Below, one piece after another: positions 52,829 through 63,146 of a DNA stretch of 64,000 nucleotides. The notes below the pieces were generated by a model. It saw only the letters and a program-made list of their open reading frames with translations. It searched no databases and was not told the DNA's origin. The stretch covers positions 248,001 to 312,000 of the forward strand of contig NZ_CP011505.1 in the NCBI RefSeq assembly GCF_001028665.1, given 5' to 3'. The position numbers were made by a program, and so were the translations under genes. Every line of letters begins with the position of its first letter. Position 1 is the first letter of the stretch. Origin of the DNA: Burkholderia pyrrocinia (GTDB taxonomy: Bacteria; Pseudomonadota; Gammaproteobacteria; Burkholderiales; Burkholderiaceae).

Positions 52829-53482
52829 TCAGGGCGCGGTTCCGGTATAGCGGCCCGGGCGATGCCATGCGACGACCATCGCGCTCATGGCGATGGCGCT
52901 GATCGCCGACCAGCCGACGCGATCGACCTGAATGACCAGCGTGGACGTCAGCAGGATCGTCGCGTCGATACACACTTGCGTAATACCGGCGTTAATGCCC
53001 CGCACGCGTTGCAGCCACAACGTGACGACACCGGTACCGCCGACGCCCGCGCCGTGCCGCGCGAGCGCAAGAATGCCCATGCCGCATAGCGTGCCGCCCA
53101 CCAATGCCGCGAACAGCGGGTTCACGAAGGCAATTTTCAGTGTCCGGGGCATCGCCGCGAGGGCGAACGTGATGCCGCAGCTCGCGATCGTCGATTTGAT
53201 CGCGAAACGTGGCCCCATCACGAAGTGCGCGAAGATGAAGAACGGCAGGTTCACCAGCGTGAAGATCGTACCCACCGACAATGGACAGAGGTACGAGACG
53301 AGCAGCGCAATGCCGGCGATCCCGCCGGTGACAAGTCCGGCCGCCTTGAGCAGGACGAGCCCAATCACCACGAAGGCCATGCCGACTATCATCCCGTAGA
53401 TGTCTTCGAGCACGGAGTGCGGCGTTGCACTTTTGTCGCGTGTCGGAATGGCGCCGGATACGGCGCCTGATTCGTGCTTCAT
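52829..53482 (-). CDS. YitT family membrane protein
   Basis: 217 residues with five membrane segments. AAGLVTGGIAGIALLVSYL is the YitT/DUF161 signature near residue 40, followed by NLPFFIFAHFVMG and the repeat-like LVGGTLCGMGILALARHGAGVGGTGVV by motif. Function is unknown in this family. The ATG at 53482 is used; a GTG five codons upstream is possible. Confidence 0.83.
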   Translation of the reverse strand: MKHESGAVSGAIPTRDKSATPHSVLEDIYGMIVGMAFVVIGLVLLKAAGLVTGGIAGIALLVSYLCPLSVGTIFTLVNLPFFIFAHFVMGPRFAIKSTIASCGITFALAAMPRTLKIAFVNPLFAALVGGTLCGMGILALARHGAGVGGTGVVTLWLQRVRGINAGITQVCIDATILLTSTLVIQVDRVGWSAISAIAMSAMVVAWHRPGRYTGTAP

Positions 53483-53695
53483 GATGTCTGCAGCCACATC
53501 GGGACGGCGGATCGAATCCTCCCAGGTCGATCGCGCCGCGGGTTCCTGGTACGTGCCGATGTCTCCGGGCGGCGCGTGTCAGGCAGCTTACTCAGGCAAT
53601 ATTATTTGGGCAAATAACTCAAGCGACGTAATGGACCCGGCCGAACGGATCGGCAACCTTGCTGCGCCGTATGCGGGTCGAGTGCCGTCGGGAGG

Positions 53696-54700
53696 CTACA
53701 GGTACCAGTCGATCGTCTTCAGGATGCCCGTCTCGAAGGTTTCCGTCGGCTTCCATCGAAGTTCGCGCTCGAGCTTGCCTGCGTCGATCGCATAGCGGCG
53801 ATCGTGACCGGGGCGGTCGGCGACGAAGTGCTTGAGGCGCGCGTGCGGTGCGCCCTGCGGCCGCCGCACGTCCAGCAGCGAGCAGATCAGGTCGACGATG
53901 TCGGCGTTGCGCCACTCGTTGCATCCTCCGACGTTGTATGTCTCGCCGACCGTGCCGTGCCGGATCACGGCATCGATCGCCCGGCAGTGATCATCGACGT
54001 AGAGCCAGTCGCGGACGTTGGCACCGTCGCCGTAGAGCGGAATGGGGGTGTCGTTGATGCAGTTGCGGATCACCGTCGGGATGAACTTCTCGTCGTGCTG
54101 CCGCGGGCCGTAGTTGTTCGAGCAGTTGGTCGTCGTGACGGGTAGCCCATACGTGTGGAAGTACGCGCGCACGAGATGGTCGGAGCCGGCCTTGCTGGCG
54201 GAATACGGCGAATTCGGCGCGTACGGCGTGGTTTCCGAGAACGGTGGATCGTCCGGGGCGAGCGATCCGTACACCTCGTCCGTGCCGATGTGATGGAAGC
54301 GGCGCTGCGCGTGCACGTCGGCGTTCCGCCCCGTCATCCAGACCGTGCGCGCCGCGTCGAGGAGGGTCCAGGTGCCGACGACGTTCGCGCGGACGAATTC
54401 GCCCGGGCCGGTGATCGAGCGGTCGACATGGCTCTCGGCGGCAAAGTGGACGATCGTGTCGATCGCGTGGTCGTGCAGCAGGCTTTCGACGAGCGGCCGG
54501 TCGCAGATGTCGCCGAGCACGAACCGGTGGCGGCCGGTGTCTTCCGAGCCCGAGAGATGGTCGAGGCTGCCGGCGTAGGTGAGCAGGTCGAGATTGATGA
54601 TCTGGACCTGCGGGTCCGTCGCGAGCAGGTAGTGGACAAAGTTGGCACCGATAAACCCGGCGCCGCCCGTGACGAGGACATGTTTCGGTCGATGGCTCAT
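53696..54700 (-). CDS. rmlB: dTDP-glucose 4,6-dehydratase
   Basis: 334 residues. The NAD motif TGGAGFIGANFV at the N-terminus, HFAAESHVDRSI near residue 83, the DEVYG motif and YSASKAGSDHLV with the Tyr-x3-Lys pair identify RmlB. It makes dTDP-4-keto-6-deoxyglucose in the dTDP-L-rhamnose pathway. The ATG overlaps the rmlD stop, and it is last in the order rmlA-C-D-B. Confidence 0.94.
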   Translation of the reverse strand: MSHRPKHVLVTGGAGFIGANFVHYLLATDPQVQIINLDLLTYAGSLDHLSGSEDTGRHRFVLGDICDRPLVESLLHDHAIDTIVHFAAESHVDRSITGPGEFVRANVVGTWTLLDAARTVWMTGRNADVHAQRRFHHIGTDEVYGSLAPDDPPFSETTPYAPNSPYSASKAGSDHLVRAYFHTYGLPVTTTNCSNNYGPRQHDEKFIPTVIRNCINDTPIPLYGDGANVRDWLYVDDHCRAIDAVIRHGTVGETYNVGGCNEWRNADIVDLICSLLDVRRPQGAPHARLKHFVADRPGHDRRYAIDAGKLERELRWKPTETFETGILKTIDWYL

Positions 54701-55581
54701 GAGGTTCGTTTCCAGGTATCGAGCACGTCGGCGAGCGCCGGGATCCAGCACGGCGCCTCGATGCCGAAATGCTCGCGAATGCGGGTGCAGTCGAGTGCGG
54801 AGTTCGCCGGCCGTGGCGCCGGCAGCGGATAGGCGGCCGTGCGGATCGGGCGCACGAGCGGTATGCGATCGATGAGGCCGGTGCGCCGTGCCTGCCCGAA
54901 GATCGTCTCGGCGAAACCGTGCCAGGTCGTGACGGGTGTGCCGCACAGGTGGTAGGTGCCCCAGCGCGTCATCGCACCCGTGCGATGGCGATCAGCGATC
55001 GCAAGCAGCGCGTCGGCGACTGCGCCGGCGTGCGTCGGGCCGCCGTACTGGTCGGCGACGACCGCGAGTTCGTCGCGCTCGCGGCCGACCCGCAGCATCG
55101 TGCGCACGAAATTGCCGCCGTGCGCGCCGAACACCCACGCGATCCGGAGGATCAGGTGCGCATCCGGCAGCCGCTGGCGGACCGCTTCCTCTCCTGCCCA
55201 TTTCGTGTGTCCGTAGACACCGAGCGGCGCGACACCCGCCGCTTCGTCGTACGCGCCTTGTGCACGGCCGTCGAACACGTAGTCGGTCGACAGGTGCAGC
55301 AACGGAATGCCGGCCGCGGCGCACGCGTCGGCGAGCGTCGCCGGGCCGGCGCAGTTGGCGCGCCATGCGGCGTCGGGTTCGGTTTCCGCGCGATCGACGG
55401 CCGTCCACGCGGCCGCATTGATCACGAGCGTCGCGCGGTGCGTGGCGAGCGCATCGCGGACGGCCTGCGGATTGGCGATGTCGAGTTGCGCACGGGATAG
55501 CCCGATGGCCGGGCGCGCACCCGCGCGCAGCAGGAGTTCACGACCGACCTGGCCGAGCGCGCCGGTCACGACGATCGTCAT
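54697..55581 (-). CDS. rmlD: dTDP-4-dehydrorhamnose reductase
   Basis: 294 residues. [16 protein letters not shown] is the cofactor motif, HLSTDYVFDGRAQGAYDE and YGHTKWAGEEAV (Tyr-x3-Lys) follow. It carries out the last step of dTDP-L-rhamnose synthesis. Both ends overlap its neighbours by four bases. Confidence 0.93.
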   Translation of the reverse strand: MTIVVTGALGQVGRELLLRAGARPAIGLSRAQLDIANPQAVRDALATHRATLVINAAAWTAVDRAETEPDAAWRANCAGPATLADACAAAGIPLLHLSTDYVFDGRAQGAYDEAAGVAPLGVYGHTKWAGEEAVRQRLPDAHLILRIAWVFGAHGGNFVRTMLRVGRERDELAVVADQYGGPTHAGAVADALLAIADRHRTGAMTRWGTYHLCGTPVTTWHGFAETIFGQARRTGLIDRIPLVRPIRTAAYPLPAPRPANSALDCTRIREHFGIEAPCWIPALADVLDTWKRTS

Positions 55582-56150
55582 CGCGGGGCTCCGTGAAGGT
55601 CGGGCGACGCCGGCGTAAGGTCGCGCAGGCGCGGCTGTCGGAGATCCTTGTCGGACAGCGCAAACGGCACGTCGAGCGCGGGCCATTCGATGCCGATGTC
55701 GGGGTCGTCCCAGAGTACGCCCGCGTCCGACGACGGATCGTAGTATGCGGTGCACTTGTACGCGAAGTCGGCCTCGTCGGACAGCACGCAGAAGCCGTGC
55801 GCGAAGCCTGGCGGAATCCACAGCTGGCGGTGCGACACGTCGTCGAGCACGGTGCCGAACCAGCGCCCGAGATGCGGCGAACCGGGCCGGATGTCGACCG
55901 CGACGTCGTACACGGCGCCGCGCGACACGCGCACGAGCTTGCCCTGCGGATGCCGGAACTGGTAGTGCAGGCCGCGCAGCACGCCGCGCCGGGAGCGCGA
56001 GTGGTTGTCCTGCACGAAGCCCGCGTCGACGCCCGCGTCGCGCAGCCAGGACTCGCGATAGCTTTCGACGAAGAAGCCGCGCGCGTCGCCGAAGCTCGCC
56101 GGTTCGATCAGCAGCACACCCGGCAGCGTCGTCTCGATGACGGACGTCAT
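55578..56150 (-). CDS. rmlC: dTDP-4-dehydrorhamnose 3,5-epimerase
   Basis: 190 residues of the cupin-type Rml[21 protein letters not shown], the catalytic His in [17 protein letters not shown] and [28 protein letters not shown] are present by motif. It converts dTDP-4-keto-6-deoxyglucose to the rhamnose-type keto sugar. ATGA overlaps on both sides. Confidence 0.94.
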   Translation of the reverse strand: MTSVIETTLPGVLLIEPASFGDARGFFVESYRESWLRDAGVDAGFVQDNHSRSRRGVLRGLHYQFRHPQGKLVRVSRGAVYDVAVDIRPGSPHLGRWFGTVLDDVSHRQLWIPPGFAHGFCVLSDEADFAYKCTAYYDPSSDAGVLWDDPDIGIEWPALDVPFALSDKDLRQPRLRDLTPASPDLHGAPR

Positions 56151-57043
56151 GCGGCAACCTCCTTGTTCAGGAGGTCGAGCAGGTAACGGCCGTAACCGCT
56201 TTTCGACAGCGCGTGCGCGAGCGCTTCGAGCTGTTGCGAGTCGATCCAGCCGAGCCGGTACGCGATTTCCTCGGGGCACGCGATCTGCAGCCCCTGGCGT
56301 GCCTGCATCACCTGGATGAAATTCGCCGCATCGAGCAGCGACTCGTGCGTGCCGGTGTCGAGCCACGCATAGCCGCGGCCGAGGATCTCGACGTTCAGCT
56401 TGCCGTGTTCCAGATAGGCGCGGTTCAGGTCCGTGATCTCCAGCTCGCCTCGTGCGGACGGGCGCACCTCCTTCGCGAGCGAGACGACGTCGTTGTCGTA
56501 GAAGTAGAGACCCGTCACCGCGTAGTGCGATTTCGGTTCGCGGGGCTTCTCTTCGAGATCGATCGCCCGCCCGTGCTCGTCGAACGACACGACGCCGTAG
56601 CGCTCCGGGTCGCGCACGTAATAGCCGAACACCGTTGCGCCTGTCGTACGCGCGGCGACGCGCTGCAGCAGTGCCGACAGCGCCGGGCCGTGATAGATGT
56701 TGTCGCCGAGCACGAGCGTCGCCGCGTCGTGTCCGATGAATGGCGCGCCGATCACGAACGCCTGCGCGAGCCCGTCCGGGCTCGGCTGAACCGCATACGA
56801 GAAATTCATGCCCCACTGTTCGCCGTCGCCGAGCAGTTGCCGGAACGCATCGAGATCGCGCGGCGTCGAGATGATCAGGACGTCGCGGATGCCGGCCAGC
56901 ATGATCGTGCTGAGCGGGTAGTAGATCATCGGCTTGTCGTACACCGGCATCAGCTGCTTCGATACCGAATGCGTGAGCGGATGGAGCCGGGTGCCGGATC
57001 CGCCCGCCAGAATCAGTCCCTTACGGCCAGTCGCTGTGTGCAT
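56147..57043 (-). CDS. rmlA: Glucose-1-phosphate thymidylyltransferase
   Basis: 298 residues. [30 protein letters not shown] is the nucleotide motif (quoted by parts: [11 protein letters not shown]), with [10 protein letters not shown] and [16 protein letters not shown] later. It starts dTDP-L-rhamnose synthesis from glucose 1-phosphate. It begins 41 bases after the MFS gene on the same strand, with GAGG before the ATG. Confidence 0.94.
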   Translation of the reverse strand: MHTATGRKGLILAGGSGTRLHPLTHSVSKQLMPVYDKPMIYYPLSTIMLAGIRDVLIISTPRDLDAFRQLLGDGEQWGMNFSYAVQPSPDGLAQAFVIGAPFIGHDAATLVLGDNIYHGPALSALLQRVAARTTGATVFGYYVRDPERYGVVSFDEHGRAIDLEEKPREPKSHYAVTGLYFYDNDVVSLAKEVRPSARGELEITDLNRAYLEHGKLNVEILGRGYAWLDTGTHESLLDAANFIQVMQARQGLQIACPEEIAYRLGWIDSQQLEALAHALSKSGYGRYLLDLLNKEVAA

Positions 57044-57084
57044 GATGTCCTCGCTGTGATGAAGAAGGGCGGGCCGCGTGCGCG

Positions 57085-58455
57085 TCAACCCGGATCGATG
57101 CGTCGGAACACGATCGCGAAGCCGGCCAGGTAGACGGCGGCGATCACCGCGAAACCGGCGGCGGTCGCGCGGTCCGGGTCGGCGATCGCGTGCAGCACGA
57201 CCGACGCGATCGCGACGCCGACCAGCGAACCGATCTGCCGGCTCGCGTTCAGCGAGGCGGCGGCGAGATTCGCGTCCGCGGGGCCGGCCGACTGCATGAC
57301 GACGAGATTCATCGCGGGGATCGCCTGGCCCGCGCCGAAGTTCGCGATCCCGACCGCGATCGCGAGCGCCGTGTAGGGCAGCGCCTCGATGCCGATCAGC
57401 GCGGCGCTGCCGAGCGTGGCGAGCGCGAGGCCCGCGAGCAGCGTGCTGCGCGGGCCGAGCCGCGCGCTCACGCGGGCGGACGCGAGATTGCCGATGCCGA
57501 ACATCGCCATCAGCGGAAACAGTTCGAAGCCGGCGCGCAGCGCGCTCGCGCCGCGCGTCTGCTGCAGGTAAAGGCTCAGCAGGAAGATTTCGGCAAGGAT
57601 GCCGAAATTGATCGCGAGCCCGAGCAGGCCGCCCGCGACGAAGCGCGGGTTGTGCAGCAGCGCGGGCGACAGGATCCGGTGGCGGGCGCGACGTTCGCGC
57701 CATACGAATGCGGCGCCGGCGGCGAGCGTCGCGGCCGCGCCGGCGACGATGGCGGGCGAGCGCCAGCCGGCGCCCGGCCCCTCGATCAGCGTATAGCTGA
57801 GCGCCGCGAGCGCGAGCACGCCGAGCAGATGGCCGAACGTGTTCAGCGGGCCGGGATGGCGCGGCGCGTGCCCGACGTGGCGGCGCGTGAGCCACAGTCC
57901 GGCGAGGCCGACGGGCAGGTTGACCCAGAAGATCCCGCGCCAGCCGATCGCGTCGACGAGCACGCCGCCGACGCACGGCCCGATCGCCATCGCCGCCGAT
58001 ACCAGCGCGCCCCAGATGCCGATCATCCGCGTGCGCAGCGGCCCGGCCGGAAATGCCAGCGTGAGCAGGCTGAGCGAGCTCGGCATGAAGAGCGCGGCAC
58101 CGACGCCCTGCAGCAGCCGCGCGCCAACGAGCATGCTGCTCGTCTGCGCGGCAGCGCACAGCACCGACGCGGCGACGAACAGCGCGAGCCCGGCGACATA
58201 GATCGCGCGCGGCCCGTAACGGTTCGCGAGCGCGCCGCCGAACAGCAGCAGCGCGGCGAAGCTGAGCGTATAGGCGTCGACCACCCAGACAAGTGCCGTC
58301 AGCGACATCTCGAGACTCGCCTGCATCGCTTTCAGCGCGACGTTCACGATGGTCACGTCGAGCATCGCCATCACGAAGCCGCAGGCCAGCGCGACCATCA
58401 CGCGCGCCGGTTGCGTGGCGGTCGCGCCGGCAGCAGCGGCGGTGTTCGTGCTCAT
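57085..58455 (-). CDS. MFS transporter, DHA2-like drug exporter type
   Basis: 456 residues with 13-14 membrane segments. [18 protein letters not shown] and [27 protein letters not shown] are the motif D1/A signatures of the DHA2 branch; [23 protein letters not shown] is motif C, typical of exporters. It may export an amino acid or drug. The ATG overlaps the livF stop, so it belongs to the transporter operon, and rmlA follows after 41 bases. Confidence 0.83.
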   Translation of the reverse strand: MSTNTAAAAGATATQPARVMVALACGFVMAMLDVTIVNVALKAMQASLEMSLTALVWVVDAYTLSFAALLLFGGALANRYGPRAIYVAGLALFVAASVLCAAAQTSSMLVGARLLQGVGAALFMPSSLSLLTLAFPAGPLRTRMIGIWGALVSAAMAIGPCVGGVLVDAIGWRGIFWVNLPVGLAGLWLTRRHVGHAPRHPGPLNTFGHLLGVLALAALSYTLIEGPGAGWRSPAIVAGAAATLAAGAAFVWRERRARHRILSPALLHNPRFVAGGLLGLAINFGILAEIFLLSLYLQQTRGASALRAGFELFPLMAMFGIGNLASARVSARLGPRSTLLAGLALATLGSAALIGIEALPYTALAIAVGIANFGAGQAIPAMNLVVMQSAGPADANLAAASLNASRQIGSLVGVAIASVVLHAIADPDRATAAGFAVIAAVYLAGFAIVFRRIDPG

Positions 58456-59171
58456 GCCGCGCGCCCGCCGAGATAGAGGTGCCGCATCTCGTCGCTGTCG
58501 AGCAGTTCGGCCGACGTGCCCGTCAGCGCAACGCGGCCCATCGTCAGCACCACGCCGCGATCGGCGATGCGCAGCGCTTCGATCGCGTTCTGTTCGACCA
58601 TCAGCACCGCGATGTGCTCGGTGTCGCGCATCCTGACGATCGCGTCGAACACCTCGTCGACCATCTTCGGCGACAGGCCGGCCGACGGCTCGTCGAGCAG
58701 CAGCAGCACGGGGCGGGGCATCAGCGCACGTGCGAGCGACACGATCTGCCGTTCGCCGCCCGACAGCGCACCCGCGGGCGACCGGTAGCGGCGCCGCAGC
58801 ACGGCGTATTGCTCGCACAGCTCCTCGATCCGCGCTTCGCGCGGGAACGCGGACATCGCGTGGCCGCCGAGCATCAGGTTCTCGCGAACCGTCAGCGTGC
58901 CGAACACGTTGTCGGTCTGCGGAACGAAGCCGATGTCGTGCTCGCGGATCTTGCGGTGTACCGGCACTCGCGAGATGTCGCGGCCGTGCATCGCGACCGT
59001 GCCGGCGCGCGGCAGCACGAAGCCGGCGATGGCCTTGAGGAGCGTCGACTTGCCGCAGCCGTTCGGGCCGAGGATCGTGACGATGTCGACCGGCCCGACG
59101 GATAGCGATACCCCGTGCAGGATGTCGATGTCGGGTGTGTAGCCGGCGATCAGATCGCGGACGTCGATCAT
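58452..59171 (-). CDS. livF: Branched-chain amino acid type ABC transporter ATPase (LivF-like)
   Basis: 239 residues. Walker A is GPNGCGKST, the signature LSGGERQ, Walker [14 protein letters not shown], and the switch His in MVEQN-type context is replaced by the usual LivF form. It pairs with LivG to power uptake. ATGA overlaps on both sides. The substrate is not settled by sequence; a D-amino acid or related compound is likely from the RidA and DadA neighbours. Confidence 0.86.
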   Translation of the reverse strand: MIDVRDLIAGYTPDIDILHGVSLSVGPVDIVTILGPNGCGKSTLLKAIAGFVLPRAGTVAMHGRDISRVPVHRKIREHDIGFVPQTDNVFGTLTVRENLMLGGHAMSAFPREARIEELCEQYAVLRRRYRSPAGALSGGERQIVSLARALMPRPVLLLLDEPSAGLSPKMVDEVFDAIVRMRDTEHIAVLMVEQNAIEALRIADRGVVLTMGRVALTGTSAELLDSDEMRHLYLGGRAA

Positions 59172-59950
59172 GACACCCCCAGCGGACGGCGCGCATGCGC
59201 CCGGCCCAGGTAGGCATCGAGCACGCGCCGGTTGCTCTCGAGTTCGGCGGGGCGGCAATCGGCGATCGCGGCGCCGCGATCGAGCACGATGCAGCGATCG
59301 CACAGCTCGCGGATGAAGTGCATGTCGTGCTCGATCACGACGAGCGTGACGCCCTGTCCGCAGATGCGGCGCAGTTCGGCGACCAGCTCGCCGCGCAGGT
59401 TGGGGTGAACGCCTGCGGTCGGTTCGTCGAGCAGCAGCAGCTTCGGCTCGGTCATCATCGCGCACGCGATGCCGAGCAGCTTCTTCTGGCCGCCCGAGAT
59501 CGCCGCGGCGCCGAGCTGCGCGACGTGCGCGAGCTTCAGCTCCTCGAGCAGCGCGGTGGCGCGTGCGCGGGTTCCGGCTTCGAGCGTGCGCGTCGCGCGA
59601 CCGCGCAGCAGCGCCGCGATCGGGCCGTGACGGGCCGACGACGCGGCCATCGTCAGTTCCAGCACCGACATGCGCGCGGGCATCGACGGCAACTGGAACG
59701 TCCGGCGGATGCCGAGCCGCGCGATCCGGTGCGGCGCAAGCGTGTCGATGCGGCGCCCGGCGAAGCGGATCGCGCCGGCCGCGACGGGAGCGAAGCCCGT
59801 GATCGCGTTGAGCGCCGTGCTCTTGCCCGAGCCGTTCGGACCGAGCAGCCCGACGATCTCGCCGGCGCCGACGGACAGCGTGAGGCCGGACAGCACCGTG
59901 TTGTCGCCGTAACGTATCGTGACGCCTTCAAGGTCGAGCAGGGCGCTCAT
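59168..59950 (-). CDS. livG: Branched-chain amino acid type ABC transporter ATPase (LivG-like)
   Basis: 260 residues. Walker [10 protein letters not shown], signature ISGGQKK (a common LivG variant of LSGGQ), Walker [13 protein letters not shown] and the switch VVIEHDM are complete. [17 protein letters not shown] is the Q-loop region. ATGA overlaps link it with livM and livF. Confidence 0.87.
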   Translation of the reverse strand: MSALLDLEGVTIRYGDNTVLSGLTLSVGAGEIVGLLGPNGSGKSTALNAITGFAPVAAGAIRFAGRRIDTLAPHRIARLGIRRTFQLPSMPARMSVLELTMAASSARHGPIAALLRGRATRTLEAGTRARATALLEELKLAHVAQLGAAAISGGQKKLLGIACAMMTEPKLLLLDEPTAGVHPNLRGELVAELRRICGQGVTLVVIEHDMHFIRELCDRCIVLDRGAAIADCRPAELESNRRVLDAYLGRAHARRPLGVS

Positions 59951-60834
59951 GGGTGAACCTCCAGTCGTTCCGGCACAAGGCCGCGCGGGCGCCACAGCAC
60001 GCACGCGAGCAGCATCAGGCCGACGAGGCCGAGGCGCACCGCGCCCGCGAGGTCGCTGCCGACGCCGAGCCAGTCCTTCAGAAACGGTGCGAGCGCGTAG
60101 ACCGCTTGCACGATGAGCGCGCCGGCCAGCACGCCTGCGTGGCTGCCGAGCCCGCCGACCATGACGATGGTCCACAGCGCGAAGGTTTCGGAAGCCACCA
60201 TCGCGTCCGGGCCGACGTAGCTGATGTACCAGGTGAGGAGCGCGCCCGCGAACGCTGCGGGCAGCGCTCCCGCGACGCTCGCCCAGGTCTTCAGCGCGAC
60301 CGGGTCGTAGCCGAAGCAGACGGCGAGCGCGGGCTCCTCGCGCATCACCTTCAGCGCGCGGCCGAAGCGGCCGGTGGTCAGCAGCCGGCATGCGGCGTAT
60401 GCGACGGCGAGGCCGCCGGCCGCGACGGCGAGGAACGCGAGGTCGGCCCACGGCGCGCGCAGCCCGGGAAAGAGCGGCGCGATGCCGCCGATGCCTTGCG
60501 CGCCGCCCGTCAGCCAGCCTTCGTTCAACGCGAACGTGCGCAGGATCTCGGCGATCGCGAGCGTCGCGATGCCCCAGTAGTCGGCCGACAGATGGCGGCC
60601 GAGCCGCGCGATCGCGACGGCCAGCACGCTCGCCGCGCCCGCCGCGAGCGCGAGCGCGGCCGGCAGCGGCCAGCCGAGCTGCGACGCGATGCCGGCAGCA
60701 TAGGCGCCGAGCCCCGCGAACGCGACGAAGCCGAAATTGACGAGCCCCGCGTAGCCGGCCTGCAGGTTCAGGCCGAGCGCCATCGTCGCGTACAGGCACG
60801 CGACGGTCAGCAGATGGACGATGAAACTAGACAC
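59947..60834 (-). CDS. livM: Branched-chain amino acid type ABC transporter permease (LivM-like)
   Basis: 295 residues with about eight to ten membrane segments. GLNLQAGYAGLVNFGFVAFAGLGAYAAG is the LivM signature near residue 20 and FGRALKVMREEPALAVCFGYDPVALKTWA the cytoplasmic loop. It starts with GTG at 60834, overlapping livH by eight bases. Confidence 0.85.
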   Translation of the reverse strand: MSSFIVHLLTVACLYATMALGLNLQAGYAGLVNFGFVAFAGLGAYAAGIASQLGWPLPAALALAAGAASVLAVAIARLGRHLSADYWGIATLAIAEILRTFALNEGWLTGGAQGIGGIAPLFPGLRAPWADLAFLAVAAGGLAVAYAACRLLTTGRFGRALKVMREEPALAVCFGYDPVALKTWASVAGALPAAFAGALLTWYISYVGPDAMVASETFALWTIVMVGGLGSHAGVLAGALIVQAVYALAPFLKDWLGVGSDLAGAVRLGLVGLMLLACVLWRPRGLVPERLEVHP

Positions 60835-61720
60835 GACGCACCTCCCTGTCGAAGATCCCGTACGGCCGGAATGCGAGTGCGACGAGCAGGATCGCGAACG
60901 ACACCGCGCCGACGTATTCGACCGGAAAGAACGCGAGCGGCCGACCGACCAGCCCGCCGAAGTCGACGTCGAGCGCCGTCGTTTCTGCGAACGCGATCAG
61001 CAGTGCGCCGGCCGCCGCGCCGAGCGGATTGCCGAGGCCGCCGAGGATGGCGGCGGAAAACACCGGGATCAGCAGCCCGTAGCCGAGGTTGACGTGCACG
61101 CTTTCGGTCGCGCCCAGCATCGTGCCGCCGAGTGCCGCGAGCACGCCGCTTGCGAACGTGATCACGTTGGTCACGCGCTGCGCGTCGATGCCCGTCGCGA
61201 GCGCGAGCGCGCGATTCGACGCGAGTGCGCGCATCGCGCGGCCGAGGCGGGTGCGGTACAGCAGCAGCGCGAACACGCCGAGCGCGGCGGCGCCGCATGC
61301 GATCGAACCCGCCTGCGAGGACGATATCGCGACGCCGCCGACCATCAGCGGCGGACGCACCGCCTGCGCATACTGCAGCGGCCGCGAGCCGGCGGCGCCG
61401 AGCATCAGCGCGACCGCGAGCAGCGACACGGCGAGCGAACCGATCATCGCGGCCGCGCTGCCCGAGCGCAGCAGCCGCGTGAACACGAACAGGTTCAGCA
61501 GCGTCGCGGCAAGGCCGACCAGCACGCACGACACGGCGGTCGCGAGCGCGAACGGCAGGCCCGCGCGCTCGAACCCGAGGGTCGCGAACGCACCGATCAT
61601 CGCGTACTGGACGTGTGCGATGTTCGGGAAGCGAATCAGCGAATACAGCGTCGACAGGCCGACCGACACGAGAAGCAGGTCGGACGTGCGCATCAGGACA
61701 TCGATCAGGAATTGCAGCAT
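60827..61720 (-). CDS. livH: Branched-chain amino acid type ABC transporter permease (LivH-like)
   Basis: 297 residues. GLSTLYSLIRFPNIAHVQYAMIGAFATLGF near the start and RALASNRALALATGIDAQRVTNVITFASGVLAALGGTMLG (cytoplasmic loop, then membrane) are the LivH pattern. It pairs with LivM as the membrane channel and lies 25 bases after livK. Confidence 0.86.
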   Translation of the reverse strand: MLQFLIDVLMRTSDLLLVSVGLSTLYSLIRFPNIAHVQYAMIGAFATLGFERAGLPFALATAVSCVLVGLAATLLNLFVFTRLLRSGSAAAMIGSLAVSLLAVALMLGAAGSRPLQYAQAVRPPLMVGGVAISSSQAGSIACGAAALGVFALLLYRTRLGRAMRALASNRALALATGIDAQRVTNVITFASGVLAALGGTMLGATESVHVNLGYGLLIPVFSAAILGGLGNPLGAAAGALLIAFAETTALDVDFGGLVGRPLAFFPVEYVGAVSFAILLVALAFRPYGIFDREVRRV

Positions 61721-61745
61721 CGCGTTGCTCCCGATGGCTAGCGCG

Positions 61746-62840
61746 CTACCGCGCGACGACGGATTGCCGGTACGCGACCTTCTCGTACGGCTGCACCGTG
61801 CGCTGGCCGTCGGCGTCGAAGGCGATCGTGCCGGTCACGCCCGTATACGGCTGGCTGGCCGTGAGCGCCGCGCGCACCTTCGCCGGATCGGCCGATTGCG
61901 CGCGATTGATCGCGGCGGCGGACAGCATCGTCGCGTCGTACGCGTAGCTGCCGAACGCCGAGCGCGGCGCCTCGTGGTAGGTGGCGCGGTAGTCGGCCGC
62001 GTACGCGGCGGCGCTTGTGCCGAGCGCGGCGACCTCCAGGCCGATCTGCCCCTGCGCGATCTGGGCGGGCGTGTCGCTCGTGCACATCGTCAGGTAGATC
62101 CCGTACCACGGCTGCTGGTTGAGGCGCATCTCGAACGCTTGCCGGTTCAGCGTCGCGGCTTCCTGTCCGTACGCGCTGTACACGTAGCCGTCGGGCTGTG
62201 CGCGCGATGCCTGCTCCAGTTCGCGCCGGTAAGTCGATTGGCCCTCGGTGTAGAGCACCGTCGAGACGATCGTGCCGCCGAGCGCCTCGAAGCGCTTCTT
62301 GAACTCGGCCGCGATGCCCTGGCCGTAGCCGTTGTTCGGCGCGATCAGCGCGACGCGCCGCAGTTTGCGGTCGTACACATCCTGCGCGGCGAAGCGCGCG
62401 GACAGATCGTCGAGACCGATTGCGCTGAACGAGCCCGCGCCGATCTTGCGAACCTGCTGGCTCGACGAGCCGATGTTGATGTGCACGTCGCCCTGACGCA
62501 CGAGGAATTGCCCGACCGGAATCGTCACCGACGAAGAGAATTCGCCGAGCACGAGCGGCACGCGCTCGACCGTCGCCAGCTTGCGTGCGGCGTCGAGCGC
62601 CGTGTTCGCCGTGCCGCCCGAATCCTCGATCCGCACCTGCAGCTTCTGCCCGAGCACGCCGCCTTGCGCGTTGATCTTCGCGACCGCGAGCTCGATCCCG
62701 CGCCGCTGGTCCTCGCCGATCGACGCGCTTGCGCCTGTCAGCGGCAACACGGCGCCGACGCTGACGTCGGCGCGCGCAGGAAATGTCGCCCACGCGCCGA
62801 GCGCGACGCAGATCCCGAGACTCCAGCAACCCAGCTTCAT
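61746..62840 (-). CDS. livK: Leu/Ile/Val-type periplasmic binding protein (LivK-like)
   Basis: 364 residues. A signal peptide of about 24 residues (WSLGICVALGAWATFPARA) is followed by VSVGAVLPLTGASASIGEDQRRGIELAVAKINAQGGVLG, the family 6 binding-protein start, and VALIAPNNGYGQGIAAEFKKRFEALG. It captures the substrate in the periplasm. AGGAGAAC precedes the ATG. First gene of the transporter operon, divergent from ridA. Confidence 0.86.
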   Translation of the reverse strand: MKLGCWSLGICVALGAWATFPARADVSVGAVLPLTGASASIGEDQRRGIELAVAKINAQGGVLGQKLQVRIEDSGGTANTALDAARKLATVERVPLVLGEFSSSVTIPVGQFLVRQGDVHINIGSSSQQVRKIGAGSFSAIGLDDLSARFAAQDVYDRKLRRVALIAPNNGYGQGIAAEFKKRFEALGGTIVSTVLYTEGQSTYRRELEQASRAQPDGYVYSAYGQEAATLNRQAFEMRLNQQPWYGIYLTMCTSDTPAQIAQGQIGLEVAALGTSAAAYAADYRATYHEAPRSAFGSYAYDATMLSAAAINRAQSADPAKVRAALTASQPYTGVTGTIAFDADGQRTVQPYEKVAYRQSVVAR

Positions 62841-62978
62841 TTTTGTTCTCCTGAATGCGTGTTGAATTGCGTTTGAAATACAAAAGTGTCGACAGAATCA
62901 CAGAACAAAATTCGTTGGCAAACATTTTTTGGAGCGCTGGGGCGAAGTCCGCAAGACGCACCGATTTGTGCGAGAAAA

Positions 62979-62995
62979 TGCCTTGTTTAAAGGCA
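62979..62995. repeat. Inverted repeat TGCCTT-N5-AAGGCA
   Basis: A perfect 6-base inverted repeat in the livK-ridA region, possible operator. On the minus strand it is followed by TTTTC only, so a terminator is unlikely. Confidence 0.35.
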
Positions 62996-63040
62996 AAAAA
63001 TGCACAAACCAAGAGACGGTAAACACCAACGACGGGCATA

Positions 63041-63057
63041 TGCTCCAGATTGGAGCA
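63041..63057. promoter_or_regulatory. Inverted repeat TGCTCCA-GAT-TGGAGCA
   Basis: A perfect 7-base inverted repeat with 3-base centre, 90 bases before ridA. A good operator candidate for the divergent pair. Confidence 0.5.
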
Positions 63058-63079
63058 GCCTCGAATATTTTTAAAAAAG

Positions 63080-63087
63080 TGTATACA
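63080..63087. promoter_or_regulatory. Palindrome TGTATACA, GntR-type site candidate
   Basis: TGTATACA is the core of sites bound by several GntR-family proteins. It lies 60 bases before ridA in AT-rich sequence. Confidence 0.4.
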
Positions 63088-63146
63088 GTTATGAATACGG
63101 ATGCTTAGAATTCAACCCACTCGACACGGGAAACGGAGGCGGTGCG

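Larger units (their letters stand above)
62841..63146. other. Divergent promoter region between livK and ridA
   Basis: 306 bases, AT-rich in the middle, with three inverted repeats (62979-62995, 63041-63057, 63080-63087). No gene. The arrangement suggests a shared regulator, not encoded within the visible part. Confidence 0.6.

Noticed and set aside
52347..52973. 208-codon minus-strand frame
   Set aside because: It overlaps the 3' end of the YitT gene and its translation is low-complexity and basic.
62979..62995. Hairpin as a terminator
   Set aside because: The T-run lies on the wrong side for the plus strand and is only four bases on the minus strand.
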